Positions 1-9,321 of a stretch of DNA of 64,000 nucleotides are shown piece by piece. The first letter of the stretch is position 1. Every line of letters starts with the position of its first letter. The notes below the pieces were generated by a model. It saw nothing but the letters and a program-made list of their open reading frames with translations. It searched no databases and was not told where the DNA came from. The stretch is from Gimesia fumaroli (GTDB lineage Bacteria; Planctomycetota; Planctomycetia; Planctomycetales; Planctomycetaceae), in the NCBI RefSeq assembly GCF_007754425.1, contig NZ_CP037452.1:6799164-6863163 (forward strand). The letters run 5' to 3'. Both the position numbers and the translations under genes were made by a program.

Positions 1-279
1 ATCTACAATAATCGTAGGGGTATCTAATTCCACATGATTGCCTAAGATCCAATGGTCAGGTTGCTTGATAGGACGATTGGGGAATTCAAAATACTCTAAA
101 TTGCTGAAATCGTAACTCGTTGAAAGTCGAATCTCCTCTGGAAGACTCACCTTTATCGTTTTGTAATTGTTGTTTTTAAAACAAGATTCATAAAATGATT
201 TGGCAGAATTACCACTTATATCACCAAATATTTCGTTATAGTTTGTTGGCTTGCGTCTGAACAATTCCCATATTTTCAT
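1..279 (-). CDS. Hypothetical protein, N-terminal part (cut by window edge)
   Basis: An open frame of 93 codons runs from an ATG at 279 off the left edge. The start has an AAGGTG ribosome-binding sequence six bases upstream. The visible part begins MKIWELFRRKPTNYNEIFGD and has no signal peptide or membrane segment. I do not recognise the family. The gene is AT-rich like the rest of the island and lies in the same direction as the RHS toxin and immunity genes, so it could be a further immunity or orphan-module gene; that is inference from position only. Its start overlaps the stop of a 22-codon frame (276-344) by ATGA, which suggests translational coupling if that small frame is real. Confidence 0.55.
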   Translation of the reverse strand, partial: MKIWELFRRKPTNYNEIFGDISGNSAKSFYESCFKNNNYKTIKVSLPEEIRLSTSYDFSNLEYFEFPNRPIKQPDHWILGNHVELDTPTIIVD

Positions 280-292
280 TTCTTACACCTTA

Positions 293-341
293 TTTCAGGA
301 TCGATATCAAGCTCACTGTTTTCAGGATCGATATCAAGCTC
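293..341. repeat. 22-bp direct repeat (two copies, 27-bp period)
   Basis: TTTCAGGATCGATATCAAGC plus two more identical bases occurs at 293-314 and again at 320-341. The period of 27 bp is a whole number of codons. On the minus strand both copies fall in one frame that opens with ATG at 344 and ends with TGA at 276, giving a 22-residue peptide in which ELDIDPENS is followed by ELDIDPE. The frame has an upstream in-frame TGA, so it is not the tail of a longer gene as it stands. It may be a leader peptide, a decayed gene end, or chance. Confidence 0.8.
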
Positions 342-386
342 CATGCACGCTCACCGGAAGGACACATTAATTTGAAAGGGGTGTAA

Positions 387-890
387 TCAATTCTCTAACC
401 TTTTTATCCCCTCATCCTGATCTGCTAACTTTGGAAGATCAAGAATATTGCTGCTTTGGTTATGGGAATTTAATCCGTTAAATTCCCATTTTAGAGGAAA
501 AGGTGATCCGTCAAGAGTATGGCCTATAAGTGGACCGCACCAACCATAAGGCTGTATCATTAATTTAAAAGCAAGTTCTTTTTCAGTTAATGGATCCGTG
601 AATATAAGTTGTTTGCTTTCAACACGAGGTTTAAAACAATTGTGTGATAAGCATCCCCTAGAGTTCATCCATCTTAGCTCATATTGATCTTTATTTGGTG
701 TCGTGAATTCTCTCTTATATCTTTTCGCATATTGCCACTGTAACCAAAATTTATTTAGTCGTGGATCCTCGTCTTTTAAAAAAAAATGTAGAAGCCGGCT
801 TTCACTTTCGGTTAGCTGTATAGAATTTTTCCATGATCTTTCTTTAAAAAGATCTTTTAGATAACCTATTTAAAAAGAGCGTTTATTCAT
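387..890 (-). pseudogene. Hypothetical gene with in-frame TAA at codon 7
   Basis: A single minus-strand frame runs from an ATG at 890 (with GGAATG just upstream) to a stop at 387, which would be 167 residues. It is broken only by TAA at 872-870, after six codons. Beyond that TAA the frame stays open and protein-like, rich in Lys, Trp and Tyr. There is no ATG, GTG or TTG start until the ATG at 668, which would leave a 93-residue protein beginning MNSRGCLSHN. Either the gene has been inactivated by a nonsense change in an A/T-rich run, or translation starts at 668. I do not recognise the product; position beside the RHS locus suggests an orphan immunity or effector remnant. Confidence 0.5.
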
Positions 891-1479
891 AATTCATTCC
901 TAGTTTTATAAAATTCGATATAAAATAGGCAGTTATAAAATTTATTCAAAAATCTGTATTAAAATTTCTTTGAATGGTAGTCAATTCTCCCGAACCGATC
1001 ATATACGGAGCGTATTCAGGAGTTCGTTTGATAAATCGGCTAAATGGGTTATTACAAGGGACCCTTATACTTTCTGGGGAACTTCAAACCTAATCTATTC
1101 ATATAGTGCGCAAGGACTTTGACTCGCTTCCATGATCCGTAGACTCAGAAATACTACTGTGAGTAAAATCGCAGTGGTGATTGACAGAATGCTAAAGTAT
1201 TTAAGTCCTCCTAATCGTTTTATAATTCGTTCCCAAAGATGACATTGATAGATTATTAGATATTGGGCATCACTCCGTGTGGTAAATTATTATCTCTTCA
1301 AAATTGTCCTGGTTATTTTGATTTCTCATCCTTCCATTCACCTTTTTGAATAGGTCCTTTTCCAAACGTGGGTATATCCATTTTTGGCTTTGTCCCAAAG
1401 GGCCTTGGTTGTTATGTTAGAGACTTCAACGCAAGTCATCTTGGGCACTTATGTGCTTTGCTTCCCCTTTCTGTTCGAA
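891..1479. other. Gene-free AT-rich stretch in the island
   Basis: No credible gene is visible. A minus-strand frame of about 30 codons (roughly 1315-1412) reads PFGTKPKMDIPTFGKGPI and ends in TAA. PFGT resembles the DPFGT at the core/tip junction of the neighbouring RHS protein, so this could be the remnant of a displaced RHS C-terminal cassette. The match is short and could be chance. Confidence 0.4.
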
Positions 1480-1899
1480 CTAGTACTCCTTCAGTATTCC
1501 TTCTGCGGCAAGCTCTTCTTTTGTCGCCCATCTTACCTTAGAAAAACGTTTGTCAGTATGTAAGACCTCCCTTAGTTTTGTTATCACTTGTTGGTGTAAA
1601 TCCTCAAGCGCATTTTTCCTAAACCACTTACGTTTTATTTCACAGATCAGAACCCACGGCTGCAAATCATATAAATATAATTCCATCCTGATTTTTTCAG
1701 ATCTTACTGTTATTAGCCAAGCATAGTAACTATGCTGCTTTTCTGGTTCTACGTTTAAGCCTTGTTTAATTAAACACTCTACTAAGACTGATGCAATCGC
1801 CCTTCCACCTGGTGTAATTAAATCTCCTTCTTTATTCCATTCTGAATCATCTGGGAAATTTGCACAAAAAGTCACACAATCAGTGGCTTGATCTTCCAT
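1480..1899 (-). CDS. Probable immunity protein for the adjacent RHS toxin
   Basis: A 139-residue soluble protein without signal peptide or membrane segment. It starts 8 bp after the stop codon of the RHS toxin gene, in the same direction, the classical place for the cognate immunity protein of a polymorphic toxin. A GAGG ribosome-binding sequence overlaps the toxin stop codon, pointing to coupled translation. The sequence is mixed alpha/beta in character (acidic start, a central stretch MELYLYDLQPWVLICEIKRK, a helical charged tail). I cannot assign a named immunity family. The role is inferred from gene order, size and base composition; binding to the toxin tip would be expected in the cytoplasm. 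Confidence 0.6.
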   Translation of the reverse strand: MEDQATDCVTFCANFPDDSEWNKEGDLITPGGRAIASVLVECLIKQGLNVEPEKQHSYYAWLITVRSEKIRMELYLYDLQPWVLICEIKRKWFRKNALEDLHQQVITKLREVLHTDKRFSKVRWATKEELAAEGILKEY

Positions 1900-1907
1900 A
1901 GTTCTAA

Positions 1908-4900
1908 TTAATCCTCATATTCTGAGTAAATCCAAGCTCCTCCCGCGCCACCTGCTGCTGCTCCTCCGATAGCATATTTAGAAGCGTTTGGAGTAGCATA
2001 CCACCATCGTAACGGTCGCGGAGCAGTTTTTATTCCTAAGTCACTCGCCCTCCATGAGCCACCAATAGATTTAGGAAATCCCGTACCATGGAAATGTGGA
2101 TCAGCTAGGGCATGTCTTCGATAGAACTGCCCTCTCGTCATCCCCTTCCCCATTATATTAAACTTACTTTCCATCATCCAACTTGGAAGATTCCACTTTG
2201 TATAGCCAATCCGCTGGGGTAGCCAGTGATGTCCTTTTCCAGTGTATGGTTGTGTTAGATATCGAGCCTGTGCAGCAGTAAAGCCTTGGGCACGATAGCT
2301 CTTATATTCCGATTGCAACGATCCTCTGCGTAAACACCTTTTAAAACCAAGCCCCTTAAACCCGAATCCCACCGGAGGAACTATTCCATATTTAGGTCCG
2401 AAATATTTCCCATTTTCATCGTAATTTTTGGGGTCTGCTTGAGGACCTGCCATCCACTTTTCGAAAGCTTCAAAATTTCTTTGTTGCATCACAGAACCGT
2501 ATTTATCCGTGTAATTTTTAACACCTTCTAAAATCATCTCTGGATGAGGCAGTGCTATCGCCTTTCTCATTAAACCATTTGGAGGAGCAAGTCTAACTTC
2601 AGTCATAGGATTTGGAGCAATTTTGATGCTTGCATCTTGTTGATAATTCTTCGCTAAGTCTTCGGCGACTTTTTGATAAGGATTCCAGTTGGGCATAAAA
2701 CTTTGTGTACCAAAGGGATCAAGGTATACAAGAGGTTTCCCAGATTCATATTCAAACAAATTCATAGAATCTGAATATCCAATTGGATCACGTTGTGCCC
2801 AAGATCCCAAAATCGAGTGATACACACGATTACGAACATAAAATAGTTCGGTCGCTGTTTCCCAGAGATAACCTCCGTAAAGAATTTCCCAGCCAAAACT
2901 GGAGCTGCTGCGAGAACCAAAACTGGGTGTTAAAAATATGGGCGTTCCGTAACTGTCGTACGCATAGCGTTCCTGGACATCACCGTTCTCATCACAAATC
3001 GCCGTGACATTCCAGTTACCGTCCTGTAGTGCATAGAGTCGCTCATCCAGCGTACCATTAGCAGTGGTGTCGCGGTCGCATAGTATCAGGTCATCGATAT
3101 AACGCATTCCCCAGATCAACTGCTGCTCGGGGCTGGTTTCGCTGTCGATGCGTTCTTCGAGGGTTTGCCAGGAATCGGTGTAATAGATGTGTCGGGTTTC
3201 ATCCAGTGATCCGCTCACATACGATTTATGGATGATTCGAAAATTGCGACCATCATAGGCATATTCCGCCACGGTGTTGCTACTGTCCGTGATTTTTACC
3301 AGGCGATTCCAGGCATCATACGTCGCGCTGAAGCTGACTGTCGGATCAGAGGGTTGCGGGATGGTCGTCATATTGCCCGCTTTGTTGTACGCGGGAGTGA
3401 TCCAACTGGCACCAGCCGACTCGGTGATGTTAGTGATTTCATTGACTGCGTTATTCGTGCGAGTCTGTTCCAGATTCCAGGTTCCGTTACCTGTATCGTC
3501 CTGCTGGAAGCCTTTCCAGTTTCCGGTTTCGTCGAGTGACCAGGACTGGGCAAATTTGAGCGTACTGATGCCAGTCATTGTTCCATTCAGTTCACCGCGT
3601 TCGGTTTCTTTTAAACGCTGCAGACCATCATAGGTATAGAATTCATCGAAGCTGTTGGTTGTATCCAGGGGATTGTACCGCCAGGTTCGGTTGGAAGCAC
3701 GATCGTAGCCGTACTGAATGTTCGCTATGTCGGCGGAAGCGCCGTAGTCATACCAGAGAGAATCTTTAATCCGACCGAAACGATCCAGACCGCGATAAAT
3801 ATCACCAGTATCCGGATCATTACCTCCCGCTGTGCCGACCAGCGTGTATTCGACATCCGGTTCGGTCTCATCGACGATGACCGGGCTGAGCGTGCCGAGG
3901 TAGGCATACTCGGCCAGATGGGTAGCGCTGAGATCATCGTCTACAATCGCTGCAAGGCGGCTGGCGGCATCGTCGATACTTTCCGAGGAACTGTAGCTGT
4001 AAGACAGCACGCGACCATCAGGATAGGTCAGGCTGGTCGGACGAACGGTATTGTCACTGCCGTTGGCAAAGCCGTACTGAACTTTGGGGGTGGAGCTCAC
4101 ATTGACCCCTCCCGCATGCGACTGATAACTGGTAATGGCCTGCCTGAAATCATTATAGGCAAACTGAACCTCGTTGACGAGACTTCCCTGACCGACAGTG
4201 GCATTATCGTAGCTGCTGATTTTCGAGTTGAGCCCGCGCGCATCGTAGCTAAGGTCAATCCGCCGGACGGTTCCATCCACGGCTGTCCCCAGTGTTGTGA
4301 TACGGTCCTGGGTTGTTCTTCCCAGTTCGTCATAATCGATTTCGTGAACGGTTCCCAGTTGATCGGTTCGTTTGATGGGTTGGCCCTGTCTGTTGTAAGC
4401 GTGGGTGACCACATCACTTCCGTCCACAGAATCCGGATAGATTTCTGTTCGCAGCAGCGTACTGCTGGCGATTTCCGAATCACTTAATGTCGTTCCATAG
4501 GTGTAAGTGGTAACCTGATTTCCGGTTTCCGAGTTTTCAGCGGTCAACGTGGCTACGGAACCGTCGGGCGTATAGGTGGTCAGAGTTGTGCGGTTTGAAT
4601 CATCCGAAGGATTGGATCCCGCAGAGCTGCTGGAGCTGGAGGACGCCGCGGCCTGATAATTTTCGATGACTTTGACAGCCCGACCAGCGGCATCATATTC
4701 CTGACGTGTTTCCATGGCGGCAGGGTCAATCGACTGATAGACGCGTCCCGCGGAATTAAAGGCCGTTGTTGAGACCAGAACCGTATCACTGCGCGTTGGA
4801 ATTGTGCTGGAGCGTGATAAGGATGTTCCGCCGTTCGTGCCATAGTCCGCAGTTGCAATGACACGCCCGATGGCATCGGGATAACTTGCCTGGTAGGTGA

Positions 4901-7900
4901 CCCGTGCTTTGGGAGCAGTGCTCGGGTCCTGCAAGGCTCCTGTCTGGCTGGCAGGGGCATCGTGGTAACGCATGCGTGTCAGGCTCTCGATGACGTTGCC
5001 TGAAGCATCGTAGACTGTTTCCGTCTGTTCCAGGATTGTATCGCCCGTGACCGTTCCTGCATCAGCATAGCTGGTTTCATCCAGGTCGTAACCTGTGTAA
5101 CTGGCGATCAGACGTCCGAGACTGTCGTATTCCATTTTCGTGAACAGATCCGAGCCGGCAGGAAGCTGCTTCCAAACATTCCCCGTGGGATCGTACCAGG
5201 TGTTATCGACGAGACTGTTACCTACGGTTCCCGTTGTGGGATCAACTGCGTACTGGATTGTCTGATAGACGCGTCCCAGATCATCATATTTCGTTTCAGA
5301 GCGCCCGGTTAAATTGCCCGAAGCATTTGAGATATATTGCTCCACCTTGATGACTCGATCCAGATTATCAAAGTACTGTCTCTGGAAGTAGCCAATCTCA
5401 CCATCGGTATCAACCAGACGATCACGCCAGTCGTAAACAAATGCAGTGACGCGTGTATTCGACGAATCGACGTACAGAGTCTGGCTGGTCAGGTTGTTGT
5501 CTCCCCCGTCAGTACCATTGTCGTATTGGCCCTGTGAGACCAGCACCATGTTGTTGCCGGTCGCTCCACCTCCGGTCGGATCCTCTTGTGTGGCGCCGGT
5601 ATCATCAGTGCCCACATAAACCTGATAGGGATTATTTCTGACATCAAAGACGGTAAAGGAGATCGTTCCGCCCGGAGAAGTAGTGCGATTCTGACGTTGC
5701 ATGTTGTCATAACCATAGCTGGACTGATCATAGTTCGTTCCCGAGGAGCCGGTACCCGATGTGGGAATCGTATGATAGACCCGCTCCGATTCCAGCAGAC
5801 AGCAACCCGTGTATTGTCGCGTTATCCAGCTGACGTAAGAGGACTGCGGGAACGAATCGGTGGGGAGCAGTTTCCCGCTGGTCGAACTGCGTGTGGCCTG
5901 AATCCTCTCCAGTAAATTACTGTATTTATCGGTGATGGTAATTGATACCGGGTTGATCAGGGTGTACTGGTAGTTGTTGGAAGGCCCCGACTGATATCCT
6001 CTGGCCTGCCAGACCTGGTCTTCGGCGGAGCCCGGTTTGTAAATATTCCAGGTGGCACTGCGAATGGCGGTTGCCTGGCCATTGATGTCAATGGTGTGCG
6101 TGGGCTCTAGAGTCTGAGTCGTGCGCCCCTGGATGTCTAACTCGAAATCGGTGACGAGGTTCTTTCCTCCGCCGGAAGGAGTGGCCCAGCCGGTGGGCAC
6201 CCCGTATTGCAGAGACGTATCGACGTCTTCAATCAGTTGAACTACGCCTCCGGTTGTGACATCGTAATACATCCTGGTAATGAAGCCGCGTTCATCTTTG
6301 ATCCAGGACAGGTTGCCTTCACTGTCATAAACTTCGACTCTGGTATTGGCGGACCCGGATCCGTTCTGGGAGGTGGAAATGACCGGCAGCGTAATTGTCT
6401 TCTGTTTGACCTGCAGGGTTCCGGTATGGAATGTATAGGCGAAACTAGTCGTAATCGTCGTCGACTGATTGGATTCATCCGGGTAGGATATTTCCTTGTA
6501 TGGCAGATAGATGGTATTGCCGTTCGCAGAATGCGAGATGTATTCCATTTTGCTGAGATTAATGGGCGTCCCATTTTGACCATGTTGGATTTTCGTAAAC
6601 GAGGGATATCCTTCCGCTGCACCGGAACCGGTGGTGGAATAGTAATTATAGAGATGGATCAAGCCTGAGCTGTCATATAAGTACTGATAGCTGCCTCCGG
6701 AATAGTTGAGCAGATCTGGGTACTGTTCGTCATAGCCTGAAATCGCCGATGGTTCTGCCTCCAGAATAACCCGCCCGTCCCAGTCATATTGCTTAAACCA
6801 GCACCACTCATCGTCTCCCGATTTTTGGACCTGCAGCATGGTCTGTCCCACATCATTGAAATACAGGATGTTCTGGCTGGAATCGGGGAGAGTCTGAACT
6901 GTTTTTTTAGTCCAGGCGTTAGGATTAAAGGTGGAAGAGCCTCCGCTGGAAGAGGAACTGAATGCAGGGTTTTCACTGAAATTGAACGTGAAGGTAAGCG
7001 CACCGCCCTTGTTTCGTTCCAGGCCCACTCTCTGCAAAGAGTCATACTCGAAATAGTTGTCTGCGTATTGAGCGATGGTTGTGTTGGGAGCCGTCAGCGG
7101 ATCGATGCTGTCACTTTGCATTTGCGCATAAGAGCCCGGCAGGATGACATACTTGAGACCATGCTCAAAGCCATCGGAGTCGCCATATTTATAATACCGG
7201 TAGCAGGACGTTCCCTGGTCAATCCAGGTTTCGCTATCTGTGTCCCACTCGCTGATGGTTACTGTTTTCAGATCATTCAGAGAGCCATCATCCGAGGATG
7301 CGTCATAGTAGGTGTATTCTGCTTTGGAAATGGTCGTGATATTTTCTGATTCATCTTCAAGTCCCAGATGGCAGGCTTTAATGAGTCCCTGATGGATGCC
7401 ACCATTTTCTGAAGCGTAAAGGATGTAGGAAAAGTGTTGCGTGTAGGTATTGTTGCCAATGGCGATGGATCGCTCGACGCGAAAACTGTTTTGAGTTCTG
7501 GTGACTGCCGTTTCAATTCCGCCGGGACTGAGAGAATACATCAATTTTCCATAGGTCTCTGTATCGCCGAGTCCGTGGAATTTACTGTAAGTGCCATCGG
7601 GGGCGAGCAGGTAAAAGACATCATTCTGGTTATCGTAGGACAGTTTTTCGAGATTCCCATTGAGTGTAGAAAACTCTTCTGTTTCCAGATCCTTCTCAAA
7701 ATAAATCACATTATTCATATTGCCGACCAGGGCATACCTGCTGACTGTGACTGCAATAATCTGAGGGAGATAGGGCATGCACCAGCAATATCCATTTCCC
7801 AGATTGGTGTTTCGTATCAACTGGTTGGAGTAGCTTCTTTCATGTGCCCAGTATTGACCAAAGCCGTTACTGGAAACATCCACTGCCTGCAACTGAATCT

Positions 7901-8738
7901 GTCCGTCGACATATCGAATGGGATCGTTTGAAACGTCGCCACAGCCGCCGACTTCTGTTTTTGGTTCCGGATATTCAGGTTCGCTGCTGCTGGAGCTTCC
8001 TCCGCCCCCGCTGCCACCACTGCCACCACTACCTCCACTTCCGCCGCTCCCCCCGCTGCCACCAGAGGCAGATGATTCCGAGGAAGATGATTCCGAGGAA
8101 GAGGGTGAATCAGATGAAGTCTCCGATCCTGCTGAGGACTGGGAAGGGGTTGAAGGGATGGATGGTTGAGACGATGAGGAATCCGAATTCGAAGATTCTG
8201 ATCCTGAGGTGTGGGAAGAATTTCCAGGATAAGACGAATCTGAAGTGGAGCTCTCGGAATCAGAACCGGAGTCATCCATGCCAGCCATCATGGCAATCTG
8301 CCGGGAATTCAGTTGGGGGGGAATATAATATGCGCCAGTTTGTGGTGCCGGCGAAAATGTGATCTGAATCGTTTCCGGCCAACCTTCCACAATTGAAGAG
8401 TCGGCTGGAAAATCAGAATTCAGATGCAGATGGATCGAATTGTAAAGCCCCTGAATTCCCAGTGCGGTCCATTCAGGTCCTTGCAGGACGCCTTCAAAAC
8501 TGAACCAGACCTCGAAAAGGCCATCTTTGTTTTGCGTGACCACAAAGACAGCTTTCGATAATCCTTGAGTGGCCGGAAACTCCTGCTCCCAGGTGCAACT
8601 TTTGGATCGGCAATGGAGAAGTTTCAGCTCAAATTCATGATTGAACGGTATCAAATCGCCAGTGGCTCCGCTGATTGATACCTGAACATCTTTGGAAACG
8701 TGTTTCTGCCATTGCGTGTTTTTTGGTGTTCCACTCAT
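1908..8738 (-). CDS. RHS/YD-repeat polymorphic toxin with variable C-terminal domain
   Basis: A 2276-residue protein. Residues 1-150 form an N-terminal region I do not recognise, followed by an extremely Ser/Asp/Glu-rich stretch and a (Gly-Gly-Ser)n linker near residues 225-255. The RHS segment begins at CGDVSNDPIRYVDGQIQL and runs through many YD repeats (for example GYDRASNRTWRYNP, YDAAGRAVK) to the core-closing signature DPIGYSDSMNLFEYESGKPL...YLDPFG near residue 2005. In this family the RHS core forms a shell around the toxic tip, which is released by self-cleavage after that signature. The tip (about 265 residues) contains GKGHHWLPQ near residue 2169 and ends in a Gly/Ala-rich hydrophobic segment. 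The GHH-x-x-P pattern recalls HNH-type nuclease toxins but I cannot name the family. No signal peptide is seen. The tip-coding DNA is AT-richer than the core, as usual for recombined cassettes. AGGGAAGA precedes the start. Confidence 0.9.
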   Translation of the reverse strand: MSGTPKNTQWQKHVSKDVQVSISGATGDLIPFNHEFELKLLHCRSKSCTWEQEFPATQGLSKAVFVVTQNKDGLFEVWFSFEGVLQGPEWTALGIQGLYNSIHLHLNSDFPADSSIVEGWPETIQITFSPAPQTGAYYIPPQLNSRQIAMMAGMDDSGSDSESSTSDSSYPGNSSHTSGSESSNSDSSSSQPSIPSTPSQSSAGSETSSDSPSSSESSSSESSASGGSGGSGGSGGSGGSGGSGGGGSSSSSEPEYPEPKTEVGGCGDVSNDPIRYVDGQIQLQAVDVSSNGFGQYWAHERSYSNQLIRNTNLGNGYCWCMPYLPQIIAVTVSRYALVGNMNNVIYFEKDLETEEFSTLNGNLEKLSYDNQNDVFYLLAPDGTYSKFHGLGDTETYGKLMYSLSPGGIETAVTRTQNSFRVERSIAIGNNTYTQHFSYILYASENGGIHQGLIKACHLGLEDESENITTISKAEYTYYDASSDDGSLNDLKTVTISEWDTDSETWIDQGTSCYRYYKYGDSDGFEHGLKYVILPGSYAQMQSDSIDPLTAPNTTIAQYADNYFEYDSLQRVGLERNKGGALTFTFNFSENPAFSSSSSGGSSTFNPNAWTKKTVQTLPDSSQNILYFNDVGQTMLQVQKSGDDEWCWFKQYDWDGRVILEAEPSAISGYDEQYPDLLNYSGGSYQYLYDSSGLIHLYNYYSTTGSGAAEGYPSFTKIQHGQNGTPINLSKMEYISHSANGNTIYLPYKEISYPDESNQSTTITTSFAYTFHTGTLQVKQKTITLPVISTSQNGSGSANTRVEVYDSEGNLSWIKDERGFITRMYYDVTTGGVVQLIEDVDTSLQYGVPTGWATPSGGGKNLVTDFELDIQGRTTQTLEPTHTIDINGQATAIRSATWNIYKPGSAEDQVWQARGYQSGPSNNYQYTLINPVSITITDKYSNLLERIQATRSSTSGKLLPTDSFPQSSYVSWITRQYTGCCLLESERVYHTIPTSGTGSSGTNYDQSSYGYDNMQRQNRTTSPGGTISFTVFDVRNNPYQVYVGTDDTGATQEDPTGGGATGNNMVLVSQGQYDNGTDGGDNNLTSQTLYVDSSNTRVTAFVYDWRDRLVDTDGEIGYFQRQYFDNLDRVIKVEQYISNASGNLTGRSETKYDDLGRVYQTIQYAVDPTTGTVGNSLVDNTWYDPTGNVWKQLPAGSDLFTKMEYDSLGRLIASYTGYDLDETSYADAGTVTGDTILEQTETVYDASGNVIESLTRMRYHDAPASQTGALQDPSTAPKARVTYQASYPDAIGRVIATADYGTNGGTSLSRSSTIPTRSDTVLVSTTAFNSAGRVYQSIDPAAMETRQEYDAAGRAVKVIENYQAAASSSSSSSAGSNPSDDSNRTTLTTYTPDGSVATLTAENSETGNQVTTYTYGTTLSDSEIASSTLLRTEIYPDSVDGSDVVTHAYNRQGQPIKRTDQLGTVHEIDYDELGRTTQDRITTLGTAVDGTVRRIDLSYDARGLNSKISSYDNATVGQGSLVNEVQFAYNDFRQAITSYQSHAGGVNVSSTPKVQYGFANGSDNTVRPTSLTYPDGRVLSYSYSSSESIDDAASRLAAIVDDDLSATHLAEYAYLGTLSPVIVDETEPDVEYTLVGTAGGNDPDTGDIYRGLDRFGRIKDSLWYDYGASADIANIQYGYDRASNRTWRYNPLDTTNSFDEFYTYDGLQRLKETERGELNGTMTGISTLKFAQSWSLDETGNWKGFQQDDTGNGTWNLEQTRTNNAVNEITNITESAGASWITPAYNKAGNMTTIPQPSDPTVSFSATYDAWNRLVKITDSSNTVAEYAYDGRNFRIIHKSYVSGSLDETRHIYYTDSWQTLEERIDSETSPEQQLIWGMRYIDDLILCDRDTTANGTLDERLYALQDGNWNVTAICDENGDVQERYAYDSYGTPIFLTPSFGSRSSSSFGWEILYGGYLWETATELFYVRNRVYHSILGSWAQRDPIGYSDSMNLFEYESGKPLVYLDPFGTQSFMPNWNPYQKVAEDLAKNYQQDASIKIAPNPMTEVRLAPPNGLMRKAIALPHPEMILEGVKNYTDKYGSVMQQRNFEAFEKWMAGPQADPKNYDENGKYFGPKYGIVPPVGFGFKGLGFKRCLRRGSLQSEYKSYRAQGFTAAQARYLTQPYTGKGHHWLPQRIGYTKWNLPSWMMESKFNIMGKGMTRGQFYRRHALADPHFHGTGFPKSIGGSWRASDLGIKTAPRPLRWWYATPNASKYAIGGAAAGGAGGAWIYSEYED

Positions 8739-9243
8739 ATTCTTCCCTGAATCTTAAACGGTGGTTTATGTATGTTTTATTTTTTTATATGTCTACTTAC
8801 ATGTGGATAAACTCAGGCCTTTGTTTGTATCCCTATGAAAATAAAAACTTCAAAAAGTGGTCTAATGTATCCTACTGTGACGCAACACAGTATACTTTTG
8901 GGAATTTATTCAATTGTTCAACTTGGAGCAAGGCCAGGTTTGAATTAATTTACTCGAGTGTCTGCCTGAATGATCACTGTGTACTGGCAGAATGAAACAT
9001 CGAGACTTGTTTTCGCGTCGAGTTCTCAGCCAGGTGTTGAAGCAGTGGATAAAATAGACTTCATTTCTAAGAGACAGAGGCGCTGTGTCTAAGCGGGATC
9101 AAAAATGACCAATCTCAGTCCCCCCACAAATGCGAAAAAACGCATCAAAATCAAAGCATCGACAAAAAATGGTGAAAGCTGAAACCCTACAAAAATAGGG
9201 ATTTCGTGAAGCGTCATCAAAGCCTGATTTTACCCTTGGGCGA
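8739..9243. other. Non-coding island margin
   Basis: AT-rich leader of the RHS gene followed by sequence without a credible gene. Small hairpins are present: ATGCG(A6)CGCAT near 9136 and CCCTA/TAGGG near 9185-9200. The ribosome-binding sequence of the RHS gene lies at the left end. No clear promoter was identified. Confidence 0.4.
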
Positions 9244-9285
9244 TTACGAAACCGAAGGTTGCAGGTTCGAACCCTGCGGGGTGTA
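9244..9285 (+). other. 3' half of tRNA-Arg(ACG): probable attachment site of the island
   Basis: The sequence matches tRNA numbering 32 to 73 without a gap: loop TTACGAA (U33, anticodon ACG at 9246-9248, A37), 3' anticodon strand ACCGA, variable loop AGGTT, T arm GCAGG-TTCGAAC-CCTGC (9261-9277), 3' acceptor strand GGGGTGT and discriminator A at 9285. No D arm, 5' acceptor strand or 5' anticodon strand (TCGGT would be needed) exists upstream. The sequence stops resembling a tRNA right at the anticodon loop. Tyrosine integrases commonly leave such a 3' tRNA fragment at the far end of an integrated island. The island would then lie to the left, between this fragment and the intact tRNA outside the window. 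CCA is not encoded. Confidence 0.7.
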
Positions 9286-9321
9286 CTTCATATCTCACGC
9301 TGAGAAAACTACTTACAACCC

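Noticed and set aside
7918..8169. Plus-strand frame with Pro/Leu repeats
   Set aside because: It is the antisense of the Gly/Ser linker of the RHS gene; the repeat codons keep the opposite frame open.
9170..9290. Complete tRNA gene
   Set aside because: No 5' acceptor strand, D arm or 5' anticodon strand can be found; only positions 32-73 fit.
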